A stretch of 64,000 bases of DNA from Toxonevra muliebris (lineage: Eukaryota > Arthropoda > Insecta > Diptera > Pallopteridae): contig OY829329.1 of assembly GCA_963691655.1 (NCBI GenBank), positions 8,198,708 to 8,262,707 of the forward strand, read 5' to 3'. Under the pieces are notes generated by a model. It was given only the letters and a program-made list of their open reading frames with translations, was not told the DNA's origin and made no database searches. The first letter of the stretch is position 1. The number at the start of each line of letters is the position of its first letter. Position numbers and translations under genes: made by a program. Of the stretch, positions 22,990-35,363 are shown in pieces.

Positions 22990-24385
22990 AGTTAGAACAC
23001 GGTTTGAGTTGTTATATGGTCTTCATTTTGAGCATGACTAAATTGGAACACCTTGTGAGTGGAGATAAGGTCTGAACTGGAACACGACGGTTTAAGTTAG
23101 AAAACGATTTGAGTTGAAACACAATTTGAGCTGGAACAGGATTTGACTTCGAACATAGTTTGAGTTAGAACACTGTTTAAACTAGGAACACAATTTAAGT
23201 TGAAACAAGATCTGAGTTTGAACCCGGTCTGCTTTTTTTTGGAACATTTTTTTAGTTGGTACACGGTCAGAATTGATTGGAACAACCTACTAACGTGAAA
23301 CATGATCTGAAAAGGAACACCATGGCTTAAGTTTGAAGGCGATCCAAGTTGGTACACGGTTTGAGTTGGAGCATGGTCTCAATTAAAACACAGTCTGAGT
23401 TCAAATATTACCTGCATTGAAACATAGATTGAATTGGAACACTGTCTGAATTGGAACACTGTCTGAATTGAAATACGACTTGAATTGAAACATAGAATGA
23501 ATTGGAATACTGTCTGAATTGAAAGACGACCTGAACTGAAACATAATCTGAGTTGGAATACTGTCTGAATTGAAACAAGACCTAAATTGAAACATAATAT
23601 GAGCTGGAAAACTGTCTGAATTGAAACACGAAATGAATTGAAACATAATCTTAGTTGGAACACTGTCTGAATTGAAGCACGAAATGAATTGAAAGATAAA
23701 CTGAGTTGGAATACTGTCTAAATTAAAACACGATCTGAGTTGAAACGTAATCTGAGTTGGAATGCCGTCTGAATTGAAACACGAGCTGAATTGAAACATA
23801 ATCTGAGTTGGAATGCCGTCTGAATTGAAACACGAGCTGAATTGAAACATAATCTGAGTTGGAATACTGTCTGAATTGAAACAAGACCTAAATTGAAACA
23901 TAATCTGAGCTGGAAAACTGTCTGAATTGAAACACGACCTGAATTGAAACATAATCTGAGCTGGAAAACTGTCTGAATTGAAACACGACCTGAATTGAAA
24001 CATAATCTGAGTTGGAACATTGGTTGAATTGAAACACGATCTGAATTGAAACATAATCTGTTTTGGAACACCGCCTGAATTGAAGCAAAATCTAAGTTGA
24101 AATACTGGCTGAATTGAAACACGACCTGAATTGAAAAATAGACTGAATTGGAAAACTGCCTGAATTGAAACACGACCTGAATTGAAACATTATCTGAGTT
24201 GGAACATTGGCTGAATTGAAACACGATCTGAATTGAAAGTTAATCTGAATTGGAACACCGTCTAAATTGAAGCACGAACTGAATTGAAGCGTAATCTAAG
24301 TTGAAACACTGGCTGAATTGAAACACGACCTGAGTTGAAGGTTAATCTGTGTTGGAGCCCCGTCTAAATTGAAACACTACCTGAA
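22990..24385 (-). repeat. 51-bp higher-order array (3 x 17 bp)
   Basis: The basic 17-bp unit is of the TGAATTGAAACACGACC type. Three variants make a 51-bp period, clearest at 23400-24240. Because 51 is a multiple of three and the units lack stops on the minus strand, several overlapping open frames appear (up to 217 codons, 23401-24054) with a 17-residue periodicity such as FQFRSCFNSD. I regard these as a by-product of the repeat. The left 400 bp are more diverged. TCTGAATTG links it loosely to the TTTTGGTCTGAA arrays. Confidence 0.8.
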
Positions 24386-26885
24386 CTTGTTGTTGTACAG
24401 TGTAATCGAATATTGTAATCAAATTTCTGAATATCTCAGAATTTTGATTTGATCAAAAGAAAAGGAAAAAAAAAAGAGAAGTGATTTTCACACACAAATA
24501 CGAGAGGATCACTAACCAGAACTTTTCTGTTTGTTTTGCACTGAGCTGTTAACCCAGTAGTGGCCTGGGGGGACAATGAAAAAGAAGAGCTGTCAAAATT
24601 TGTACTCTTACCTTTGAAAGCTCACAAAATCACCTCGAAAAAATAAATTTGAGTCAAATTGCATTATCATATGGAATCGTTAATTGCCAATGGGTTCAAA
24701 AAACAGTTTGAGTTCGCAAAATAATAAGCATCCTCACTCGAGCTGTGTAAGAGACCTTTATATATTCGCTGTAACCTTCCAATGTAGGGTACGAAAAAAA
24801 ACCGAAAACTATAGCTGAGAAATTTCATATTAAGCCTATTGTGCACAAAAATAACTAGCAATAGCAGCAGCAACAAGAGTTTTTGGCATCACTACTTGTT
24901 GTTCAGAAAAGATGATGGTGTCCTGACCATCATTATCATCATCATCATCATCATGATGTTTATAACACTCGATGTCATTGGAATGGACTACACATCCACA
25001 CGTACACAAGTGAGTCCACCACAACCAACTTCATTCATGCATTACGTGTGTGTTGCAGCAAATGCTACAACCCGAAACTTGCTACCATGCATTGAATGCA
25101 ATATGCCAAAAAAGGAAAATAAACTTTTTTTATGTGCATATATTTAGGATTTACATACATTCAAGCAAGCACGAATATTGTTGCTGCTGTTGCTATTATT
25201 TGATGCTGTTGCTATTGCTATTGCTGTTGCTGTTGTTGATGTTGGTCGCTTGAGGTTATCTTGCGAAAATCATCTAGATTGATTGCACTCATAATAGGCG
25301 ACAGCATAGAAAAGATCATGTTGTTAAAGGCGCTGCTGTTCCTCACTAACGACGGACGACGGACGGAACTTAAGGCAGCAGTTCCTGACGACAGTCTGCG
25401 TGCTTTTCAGCATATACGATACAAAAGTGCAAGAGTCTAAGCAATGCCATACAATGCAACCAGAGTCTGGTAATAGAAGAAATGAGACAGACAACAACAA
25501 AAGAGTGGAATATTTCGTTTTATATATGTATGTTTTTTGCAATAATTTGCATATATTCATGAGTATGTTGATGCCACATATGAATTAAGTCCATGAGAGC
25601 ATTTTCTCTTCAGCAAAGCATACTATTAGTTAGTAGTTGCATTAAACATTTTAAATGATTTCAAAAAGCTTAAGCAGGTAATGCCGATTTATGTATAAAA
25701 ATCAAGTAAAATTTAAAGCGTTCTTAAAAGAAAAAAAAATAAATAAATACATAAAAAAAAGTTAAAATGAATGTGTTTGTAAGTAAAATCAAATCAAAGA
25801 GCAGTCTTTTCATAAAGTAGTCAAGTAGTGGCAAAATCTGCGGAAACCGGAGAAGAAGTGTAGGAAGTGTAGACCCACCGACCACTTCAACTTCGTTACG
25901 TTCACGATAAATTAACAAACAAACGAAAAAAGAATTGATTTTGCGTTACAGTGTTGCGCATTTGTATGCAAATGTTGCTGGAATTAAGAAGAATGGTAAG
26001 CAAACAGTGGAATAAATCAGAATATATTCAGAAAAAAATTAATGAAATCAGTACGGGAATGTCATTTAGGTAGAAACACCGTCTAATTCGGAACACTGCG
26101 TTTTTTTTTCCTAATTTTTTCACACTATCGCGATCTATGTGTGTGTTTAAAATAATTTGGCGCGATGACAGTAAACTTTTCATGTCACTGTTTAAAGCTT
26201 GAACATTTTACACGTGTCACGAAACCGAGTGTTCAAATATCTAAAAAAAAACTAATTCACAGTGCCAAATAAAATGCATAAAATCAAAAAAAAAAAAAAA
26301 ATAAAACATGAAAGCAACAAAGTAAGTTGACTAAAATTGTTCGTAGAACTTTGGAGCGTTATTTGGTATTCGCATCACGCTTTTGTGGTCTAAGTGAGGC
26401 GATATCAAATGGCGTGTGTAGTCAAGGTCAAAACAATGTTTGTAGACGAGGTTGGAACACCTGAAATTTTGAGGTCATGATGCGTTCTGAAATGTTTCAA
26501 AACCTTCATCTCAATTGGGAAAAAGTAAATATTTATGATTTTTGGTGATTTTTGATGATTTTTTGCCTTTTCAGAGAAACTTCGCGAAACAAGCGGACAA
26601 ATTTAAAAATTAACACAGAGGACTTTTTTCAATTTCAGGTGTCTTTTCCCCATTTTCAAGTGTGTTTCAGTTTTTTTTCTTTTATTTGCTGGTTATTCTC
26701 AATCATTTTCTTTCATATCTCATTAATTTTTTGAGATGCTTTAACCTAGACTGCATGCTCCCATGTTGAGTAAATTTTTTTAAATATCCATAACTTTTAA
26801 ACTACTGATCCAATCATTTTCTAATGTTTGCGAGATCTTTTCAATGATATGCATACTACATAACATCGCATTGTATTCCATAGCA
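24386..26885. other. Non-coding DNA with microsatellites and a TTAACCC end
   Basis: I see no gene. TTAACCCAGTAGTGGCCTGG at 24549 resembles the end at 58596 (TTAACCCAGTAATGCCTAG). There are CATCAT repeats near 24930-24955, TGTTGC/TGCTAT repeats near 25180-25240, and A-rich runs near 25730 and 26288-26303. Open frames in both strands follow these low-complexity patches. Confidence 0.6.
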
Positions 26886-27717
26886 TTCTTTTGCTTTACA
26901 TTGCATTACATTACATTACATTGCATTACATTACATCATTGCATTACATTACATCATTGCATTACATTACATTACATTACATTACTTTACATTACATTAC
27001 ATTACATTACAGTACATTACAGTACAGTACAGTACATTACATTGCCTTACATTACATTACATTACAGTACAGTACAGTACAGTACAGTACAGTACAGTAC
27101 AGTACAGTACAGTACAGTACAGTACAGTACAGTACAGTACAGTACAGTACAGTACAGTACAGTACAGTACAGTACAGTACAGTACAGTACAGTACAGTAC
27201 AGTACAGTACAGTACAGTACAGTACAGTACAGTACAGTACAGTACAGTACAGTACAGTACAGTACAGTACAGTACAGTACAGTACAGTACAGTACAGTAC
27301 AGTACAGTACAGTACAGTACAGTACAGTACAGTACAGTACAGTACAGTACAGTACAGTACAGTACAGTACAGTACAGTACAGTACAGTACAGTACCGTAC
27401 AGTACAGTACAGTACAGTACAGTACAGTACAGTACAGTACACTACAATACATTACATTACACTACAAAACATTACATTACAAAACATTACATTACATTAC
27501 ATTACATTACATTACATTACATTACATTATATTACATTACATTACATTACATTACATTACATTACATTACATTACATTACATTACATTACATTACATTAC
27601 ATTACATTACATTACATTATACTACATTACATTACATTGCATTACATTACATTATATTACGTTACAATACATTACATTGAATTACATTACATTACATTAC
27701 AATACATTACATTACTT
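26886..27717. repeat. Giant ATTAC/AGTAC pentanucleotide microsatellite
   Basis: The block has three parts: ATTAC-type repeats (about 26900-27063), a nearly pure AGTAC run (about 27064-27439) and ATTAC-type repeats again (about 27440-27716). The AGTAC run has one visible interruption, CCGTAC near 27396. GTAC is its own complement, so the run can fold on itself with an A-A mismatch every fifth position. Long open frames exist on both strands only because the pentamer generates no stop; they are not genes. Confidence 0.95.
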
Positions 27718-28749
27718 CGCTATCGGTCAGATTGCATTTTAGATTGATTTATTCTTTCAATAGCAGTCTGATTTTTGGTCTCCCATTGTTTTTCTGTTTT
27801 CGTTCACGCCTTCATAAAAAATGACCCAAGTTCAGTATTTCGGCATTTTTTTTCGCATTAAGCCACTGTATGTATGATGGTTAGAATTCTTCGTTTCTTT
27901 TGTTTTTAAACTTACTTAGTTACGCGACAATCTTTAAAGTAAATACTCACAACATTTGCATTCAATGAACTACGGTGGAAGTAAGCAGCAGCAGCAGCAG
28001 GAACAGTAGCAGCTACTACTGGCAAATGAAATGCAACAAAAACTCAACTGACTGACAAAATGCAAACAAAAATCAATAAAGTTTTTTGATGTTGTAGCTA
28101 CTTTTGAAAGAAAGAAGGAAGAAGAATAAATTTGACTTGCAAAAAACTCACGGTATTCGATTTTGCATTTTTCATTTGAATATCATTATCATCATTCTTA
28201 ACATTCTCAATGGATATACAAAACCATCATCATCATCATCATTATCATTATCATTATTCTCAATTGAATTTCACCAATACTCGCTGCCGCCATGCACTTT
28301 AGCTTCAACTTCAATTGCCGTTAAGTGGATTTTATGAAGTTTTTCATTTTTCATTTTTTCTTTTTTTTTATTGTAATTCAGTGAGTATGGGTAATTAAAA
28401 ATAAAAGAACTTTTAAATTTCTATCCACTTCAGTGGCAAACGTGAATATGACGCGAGTATGCACTGCTTGCCCGCTCCCAGTGTATTAGCTTTTTTCAAA
28501 TTAATACGGCATCATTTATGCTTTACGCGCACTTTCTCGTTTGCTTTGCGGATATTGTTGTTGTCACACTGATGTTATTTACAGGAAAGTGTCAGCATGT
28601 CACTTGCAATTAGCCCGTTGTTGTAGTTGCAGCTAGCTGCAATGGTTTCAATTAGTTTTTTTTTTTTTAGTCGTAATGTACATAGAAGCGTTGCGTATTG
28701 CAGCGTGTGTAAATTAATTAGAAAACCCTATTGGGAAAATCTGTACATG
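27718..28749. other. Non-coding DNA
   Basis: I see no gene. CAGCAG near 27987-28010, CATCAT near 28225-28255 and T runs near 28360 and 28660 are the only features I can name. Confidence 0.6.
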
Positions 28750-31700
28750 CAGTGGCGGGTACAGGTGGGGGTGAGGGCAGGTGGGGGTGAGGGCAGGGAG
28801 AATATCGAGGCTGCTACTCTTTGCAAAACTATGAATTCTGATAACCTTTAAAAATAATTCAACAGCGTACGTAATCTGAAATTTTTAAGGTCAGTTTATA
28901 GATTTTTCATATAGATTTTTCAGGAATTAAATTTTTTTTTTTTTTTAACTTTTTAGGTCTGAATTTTCGAACTGTTTTTGGTTTGAATATGGTTCAAGTT
29001 TTAGTTTAAATTTGGTGCGAATTTTTGTCTGGACTTAATATAGTTTTAGTCGTCGTCGCAGACCACTGGTTAGTTAGTGTGTTCGGATGCTCCGCAGAGG
29101 TACCCGGGTTCAAATATAAACATTAATTTTTCTATACGCTACCACTTCTTGGGCTGGCAATGGAAAACCTCTAAGAGTAAAAATTGCCTAAGAAAAGCTT
29201 TCCACTTCACCATTCGTGTATAAAAAGAAGACACACAAAATGAATGGGTGTGAAAAGCTCGGCCTAGGTCCTCTATGAGCTGTTGTTCCATAATAATAGT
29301 AGTAGCAGTTAGTCTGAATTTGATTTGAGTCTTGGTTTAAGTTTAAATCTTAAGTTTTAATCTAATTTTGGATATGATCTGAATTTTGGTTAGTCTGAGT
29401 TTTGTTTGGAAAATGATTAGAGTTTTAGTCTAAATTTTGATCTGGAGTTGGTCTGGTATTTTCGATCGAATTTTTCTTGTGAATATGGCCGAGTTTGGTC
29501 TGAATATGATCCGAGTTTTGGTTTCACTTTCGTTTTAAATATACACCAAATTTTTGGTCTGAGTTTTAGTTTGATTTTTGTTCTGAGTTTTTGGTCAAAA
29601 TTTCGGTCTGTATATGGATCGAATTTTAATATGATTTTTGGTATGAATATGTTATTTATTCGACCTGAATTTTGATTTGGATTTTGTTTGAATTTTATTC
29701 TGAATTTTGATCTGATTTTTGGTTTGATTTTTCAGCTGAATTCTGCTCTAAGTTATTTGACTGAATATTGATATAATTTTTGTTTCGTCTAATTTTTAAT
29801 TGAATTTTCAATTTTGATTCTAATTTAGGTTTTGTTTCTCGTCTTAATTTCTAGTCTAACTTATTTTCCCAATTTTTGGTATAATGTTTGCTCTGAACTT
29901 CGTTTCAAGTTTTGGTTTCATTTTTTGTCCGAGTTTTTAGTTGATTTTTGGTCTAAATTTCGGTGTGACTTATTTTTCTGATTTTTGTTATAATCTTTTT
30001 TCTGAGTTTTGATCAAAGTTTTGGTTTCATTTTGGTCTAAGTTTTCTGACTTATTTTTCTGTCTTTTGGTACAATTTTTGTTTTAAATTTTTAGCAATTT
30101 TGGTTTGATTTTTCGTCTTGCATATTTTTCAGACTTTTGGCATAATTTTTGGTTCAAATTTTAATTGGTTTTGGGTTCATTTTTAGTCTGAGTTTTGGTT
30201 TGATTTGTCGTCTGAATTTCGGTCTGACTTTTGGTATAATTTTTGTTTTGAATGTAGATCGGTTTTGGTGTAATTTTTGGTTTGATTTTTCTGACTTATT
30301 TTTCTATCTTTTGGTATAATTTTTATTCTGAATGTTGATCGGTTTTGGGTTCATTTTTGGAGAGTTCTAGTTTGATTTTTCATCTTACTTATTTTTCTGA
30401 CTTTTAGCATAATTTTTTGTCCGAATTTTAACTGGTTTTGGGTTCATTTTTGGTTTGATTTTTCGCCTGAATTTTAATCTAACATTTTTTTCTAACTTTT
30501 GATATAGATTTTGGTCCGAGTTTAGAGCAAACTTTTGGTTTCACTTTTGTTACGAGTTTTGGTTTGATTTTTCGTCTGAATTTTGGTCTGACTTTTGGTA
30601 TAACTAATGTCCTGAATTTCAACCAAAATTTTGATTTAACTTTTGGTCCGTTTGTTGGTTTGATGTTTCATGTAAATTTTGGTCTGACTTTTCGTAATAT
30701 TTTTCATCTGAATTTTGACAAAGTTTTGGTTTCATTTTTGGTCCAAGTTTTGGTTTGATTTTTCGACTGAATTTCGGTCTGAATTCTGGTATAATTTTTG
30801 TTCTAAATTTTGATCAAAGTTTCGGTTTCATTATTGGTTTTATTTTTCGTCTGGATTTTGGTCAAATTTATTTCTCAAATTTTTGGTATACTTTTTGGCC
30901 CGAGTTTTGATCAAACTTTTGGTCTGATTTTTGATTAAAATTTTGCTTTCATTTTTGATTCAATTTTAGTTTTGATTTTTCGTCTGAATTTCGATCCAAC
31001 TTTTCCAGTTTTTATTCTGAATTTTGATTAAAATTTCGGTTTGATTTTTCGTCTGACTTTTGGTATAACTTTTGTCCTAAATTTCGACCAATTTGATTTA
31101 ATTTTTGGTCCGTCTTTTGTTTTGATGTTTCATTTAAATTTTTGTCTGACTTTTCGTAATATTTTTCATCTGAATTTTGATCAAGTTTTGGTTTCATTTT
31201 TGGTTCGAGTTTTGGTTTGATTTTTCGTCTGAATTTCGGTCTGAATTTTGGTATAATTTTTGTTCTAAATTTTGATCAAAGTTTCGGTTTCATTATTGGT
31301 TTTATTTTTCGTCCTGATTTTGGTCAAACTTATTTCTCGAACTTTTGGTATACATTTTAGTCCGAGTTTTGATCAAACTTTTGGATTTATTTTTGGTCTG
31401 ATTTTTGATTAAAATTTTGCTTTCATTTTTGATTCAATTTTAGTTTTGATTTTTTGCCTGAATTTTGATCCAACTTTTCCAGTTTTTATTTTGAATTTTG
31501 ATCAAAATTTTGGTTTGATTTTTCTCCTGAATTTTGGTCTAACTTTTGGTTCCATTTTTGTTTCGAGTTTCGGATTGCTTTTTCATCTGAAATTCGGTTT
31601 GATTTTTGGTATAATTTTTGTTCTGAATGAATGAATTTTAATCAAACTTTAGGTCTCATTTTTGATCCTTGACCTGATTTTTCGTTTAAATTTCTGTCTG

Positions 31701-31935
31701 ATTTTTGGTATAATTTTCTTGGCGATTTTTGATCAAAGTTTTGATTTCATTTTTGGTCCGAGTTTTGATTTGATTTTTCATCTGAATTTTGTCTGACTTT
31801 TGGTTTGAATTTAGCTTTAATTTTAATTTCACTCTGATTTTTGGTTTGATTTTTAGTCAGAACTTTTTTGAATTTTAGTCTGATTGGTGATTTAATTTTT
31901 GGTCTAAAAATTAGTACCAACATTTTCGTGAAAGG
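28750..31935 (+). mobile_element. Array element C: CAGTGGCGG terminus plus 3 kb of TTTTGGTCTGA repeats
   Basis: The left end CAGTGGCGGGTACAGG at 28750 is followed by a G-rich stretch. TGAATTCTGATAACCTTTA (28832-28850) is shared with element F at 51881-51899. From about 28960 to 31930 the sequence is a degenerate array of TTTTGGTCTGAATTT units with internal copies of longer blocks; for example the region near 30560-30900 resembles 31030-31400. A SINE interrupts it at 29052-29308. I find no partner terminus on the right, so the element is truncated or its end has decayed. Confidence 0.7.
29052..29308 (+). mobile_element. tRNA-derived SINE
   Basis: The 5' part is tRNA-like: CCACTGGTTAGTTAGTGTG supplies a box A-like sequence near 29068 and GGTTCAAAT at 29107-29115 a box B, with spacing suited to an RNA polymerase III promoter. 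The body is unrelated to tRNA and ends in a TAATAATAGTAGTAG tail. TTAGTC lies immediately on both sides (29046-29051 and 29309-29314), a candidate target site duplication. It sits inside a TTTTGGTCTGA array, so it inserted after that array formed. It would depend on a LINE partner to move; which one is unknown. Confidence 0.7.
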
Positions 31936-33735
31936 GAGCATTTTATTTCTTTACTAGTGTTCTCGTTTTCCTGGGTCTTATACAAAATTTTTATTACATG
32001 CTCAAATATAATGGAACTGAAAATATCGAATAAGTGTTAAATTAACAAGCTCTGATCCGGTTAAAAAATGTGTTGGTTTAGGACCTTCTTGTGGGATAAG
32101 CTGGACTAAAACTAAGCTAAAACTAAAACTAAGCTCTTGATTAGTCTAGAAGAAAGAATCTGCACGGACAATAACTATTTGAATAGAGGCATTTTAAGAC
32201 TCTCTCATTCTACTTTCTTATCTCAAGAAACAATACATCCAGAGGTTCGTGAGCTTCCTTTCTGATGATTTATACCGTCGTAAACCAACATAATCTTTCA
32301 GAAATTACTGTTCAGCTCATTTTCATTACACAAATACATAAATTCATAACTACTATAAATCAATTACATGCTTATTATTACACCTAAAGCACGTGTCTTA
32401 AAACGCATAAACTACACGACAAGTCGTAAGTTACAAGTTGTTGTAACCAGTTACGTAAGTGTAGATGTATAAATTACTCTGGTATGTACTTACTTACATA
32501 CATACATACAAACGACAATATCTATTTTGAAAAAAACCACATTCAGCAATTTCGAAAACATCAGAAACCGTTTTCACATTTGATTAATGAGCAACTAAAT
32601 GAAAAGCAGAAATACAAAAAAAATACACAAAAAATGTTTAGAAAGCGTTTCAGCAATAACGTGTTTATAGAATCACTCTACCACATATGCACAGGAGCGG
32701 CATCTTCAAAAAGGTCATATTAATTATTATTTAACTTTAACTTTATGCAAACATTAACATTAACATTTGAAAAGTTTGAGGCAACAACCAAAAACGAAGA
32801 GGAAAAATAAAAAAAAAAACAAAAAAACTTACAATATGCATACGAGTAACTGTGTATAGACATTTTTTTTTTTCAATTTTTTTTAACAATGTTTGCGATA
32901 CAAACAATAACCCAAAAACAACAACCAAACAAAAATAAGAAGTTAATTTATTTTACACAGTTGGTGGTAAATTTAACACGCTATAAATTTCAACTCAAGT
33001 TAAACACATCAAGTTAAGTGGAAGACAACAAAAAAAAAAAAAAAAAAAAAAAAAAAATAAAGCAGCAAAGCACCGCGAAGAATATGAAAAACCAATCGAT
33101 CACCTCAGAAAGAAAAAGACATAACTACTACGTCTATAAGATTTCTGCTGAGTCGTAGAGAAGAAGGTGCGGCAGCGTGTGGCTTATGGTTCCACCAGCG
33201 CATTCGCTAATAAGGAAAAGAAATATACACAATACAACAGTTGAATGAGAACAAATCATTCGTGTCTTGTTAAAACTGTTGTTGTTGGGAGAACTTAAGC
33301 TCAAACTCAAGCTCAAGAGTGTGGAGTTATTACAATTGTACAATAAGCTATGAGTACCCCCGGGTTGCTTGGTATTTTTTTACACTTTTCTCTATTTCAT
33401 TTCTATAGGAAATGTTTGTTTAGTTAGGGAGAAGAAGAAGAAGAAGTGTTAAGAAGCTTAATACAATACAAATAATTCGTTTTAGACAGAAGGTCGTCAT
33501 TTACTTAAAATAAATATATTTACATACGATTTTTGATGTATTTATGGGATATTTTGTTAATAGAAACAAGTAGTAGTTACAGTGACTAAAAAAAAAACTA
33601 ACTAAAAAAAACTCAAATCGAAAAGTTTCAGTTTTACTTATCTGGATGAATACAACGGAAAAACAATTTTTAAAATCAGGTAATATCTTCAGGTTCCAAA
33701 ATGGTCTCGAAACCCCCGAAATTTTTATATAGTAT
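31936..33735. other. Non-coding DNA
   Basis: I see no gene. There is a run of 28 A at 33030-33057, GAAGAA repeats near 33432-33446 and CATACATAC near 32495-32510. Short open frames are low complexity or without a recognised family. Confidence 0.6.
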
Positions 33736-33982
33736 TATACTATGTTCACACTGAGCCGAAATTGCGTGATTTCGATAATTTCCATGGTTTCGGCTGAAAC
33801 TGTGTTGAAATGCTCAATTTCGGTATATAAAAATTTGTCAAACCAAACCACGAAAATGAGGTGGTTTCAACGAAACCGCATTCGAAATCGAGCAAATATT
33901 GAATGCAACCCTGAATGTGTTCACTGAAATGAATATTGAAATGAGTTTGCTCTGGCATTTCTATACTGAGATTTATATAAAA

Positions 33983-35231
33983 TACTAGCTGACCCGGCAG
34001 ACGTTGTTCTGCCCTTTCTACGAAGAAGGGCGAAAATTTAAGTTTATTTGAATGAAGAAGAATGAAGTTTTTTGATGTTTAAAATTGAATTGAATTAAAG
34101 GACGTACATTGAATTTGAAGAAAAATTTAAATTTATATTTAAAAAAGAGGCATCAAAATTGACCGTATCAAAGACCGTTCTAGAAGTTATATCTAATCCT
34201 AAAAATTATTTTAAAATATGGACCCATTTCTTATTTATTATAAATATAGAATTTATTATAGAATTTGTTACTGCGCCACCTATCGGACTTTAACATAGGT
34301 AGGCAGGTTCTTGAGATATTTCATAAATTAGTAGAAATAATAGGAACAAACGGAATGGGCAAAGTAATAGAAAATATTAATGAAAAAACAGTAAAAAAGT
34401 AGTAGAAAATAGCAGTAGAAATAGAAGTGGAAAATGTGATAGTAAAAGGAATAGAAAATAGTATTACAAATTGTTGTAAAAAGGTAACAAAAAGGTAGCA
34501 GAAAAAGTAGTAGAAAAATAATTAAATGTAGTAGAAAGAGTGGTGGAAATAAAAGTAAAAAATAGTAGTAGAAAAACTATAAAAAAAGTAGTAAAAAAAT
34601 AATAGAAATTAGTAATAGAAAGTAAACAGAAATTGTAGAAAAAATGTATTAGAAAAGTAGTAGAAAAAAAGTAGTAAAATAGTAGTAGAAAATATTTGTT
34701 AAAAAAGTAGTAGAAAATAAGAAGAAATTGTAGAAAAAAAGAAATTTAAAAGTAGTAGAAAATAGTAGTAGAAAATAGTAATAGAAAAAGCAGTAGAAAT
34801 AGTAGTAGAAAATAAAAGTGAAGCATGGTGCCACATCCACTAATCCAACAAACTGAAAGAATTTAAATTTTAGTACCGTATCATAAATGCCTCCTAAGAT
34901 ATCTCACAATGGAAATTCAGGTTATATGGAAGGTGCCACACCCTCTTTGTCAATCCCACCTATATTTTTTTGTTGTAGCATGGCATTGTCAATTCTCATT
35001 ATTGTACTAAATTTCTATACTGTACTATAAATGGTTCTTGAGATATACGCAAAAAACTATTAGGATTGTATGGAAGATGCCACGCCCACTTTCCTAAAAG
35101 CTATTATGAATAGCTATGCTTCATCCGCTCAAGAAAATATATTCTGGAAATATAACTTCAATCGGTTCAATCGTTCAGAAGTTACACGCTTACATACACA
35201 CAAAACTCTACGATTTTATATATAAAGATAA
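33983..35231 (+). mobile_element. Mini-me/HINE-like nested element
   Basis: The left end TACTAGCTGACCCGGCAGAC with TTGTTCTGCCC is a start widespread in fly genomes. It is followed by a short hairpin, GCCCTT to AAGGGC (34015-34032). The right end carries GTTCAGAAGTTACACG and ACATACACACAAAACTC before ATATATAAAGATA. These features match what I recall of the mini-me/HINE (Helentron-associated) class, which often contain microsatellites. This copy contains a TAGTAGAAAA array. No protein is encoded. GCCACGCCCAC near 35080 is the complement of the box in the 133- and 142-bp arrays. Confidence 0.6.
34335..34830 (+). repeat. Degenerate TAGTAGAAAA array
   Basis: Units of about 8-12 bp such as AGTAGTAGAAAATAG fill this tract inside the mini-me-like element. 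Microsatellite and minisatellite growth inside such elements is known from flies. The minus open frame at 34649-34840 (phenylalanine/tyrosine) is the repeat read through. Confidence 0.8.
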
Positions 35232-35249
35232 AAATATAAAAAAATAAAT

Positions 35250-35363
35250 TTGTGGAGTGCGTGCGAAGAGGATCTCATAGCCGAGGTATGGGCAGAAAAG
35301 ATGGAGGAGCTGCGGCAGCAAGGTTGCACAGTGGCTGCGCTTGAAGTAAGACAAGATACATAA
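35250..35363 (+). pseudogene. Myb/SANT-like domain fragment
   Basis: One frame reads LWSACEEDLIAEVWAEKMEE and continues LRQQGCTVAALEVRQDT to a stop at 35361-35363. The spacing of the tryptophans and the EEDLI..VW pattern fit the first helices of a Myb/SANT or MADF-type DNA-binding domain, as encoded by PIF/Harbinger and other transposons. Only about 37 codons remain and there is no start codon. It lies inside the outer TIR element, between the nested insertion and the right terminus, so I infer it came from the parent element. Homology is my own reading and could be chance. Confidence 0.4.

Noticed and set aside
23401..24224. Open frames of 217 and 168 codons on the minus strand as a repetitive protein gene
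   Set aside because: Three overlapping frames are open at once because the unit is 51 bp; no start context, domain or unique flanking exon is seen.
26844..27742. Open frames of 278 and 283 codons on the plus strand and 126-131 on the minus strand
   Set aside because: They are the pentanucleotide repeat translated (STVQY/ITLHY and complement); five-base units without stops open all frames.
29052..29125. A genuine tRNA gene
   Set aside because: Box-like promoter parts are present but the cloverleaf arms do not pair and the sequence continues into an unrelated SINE body.
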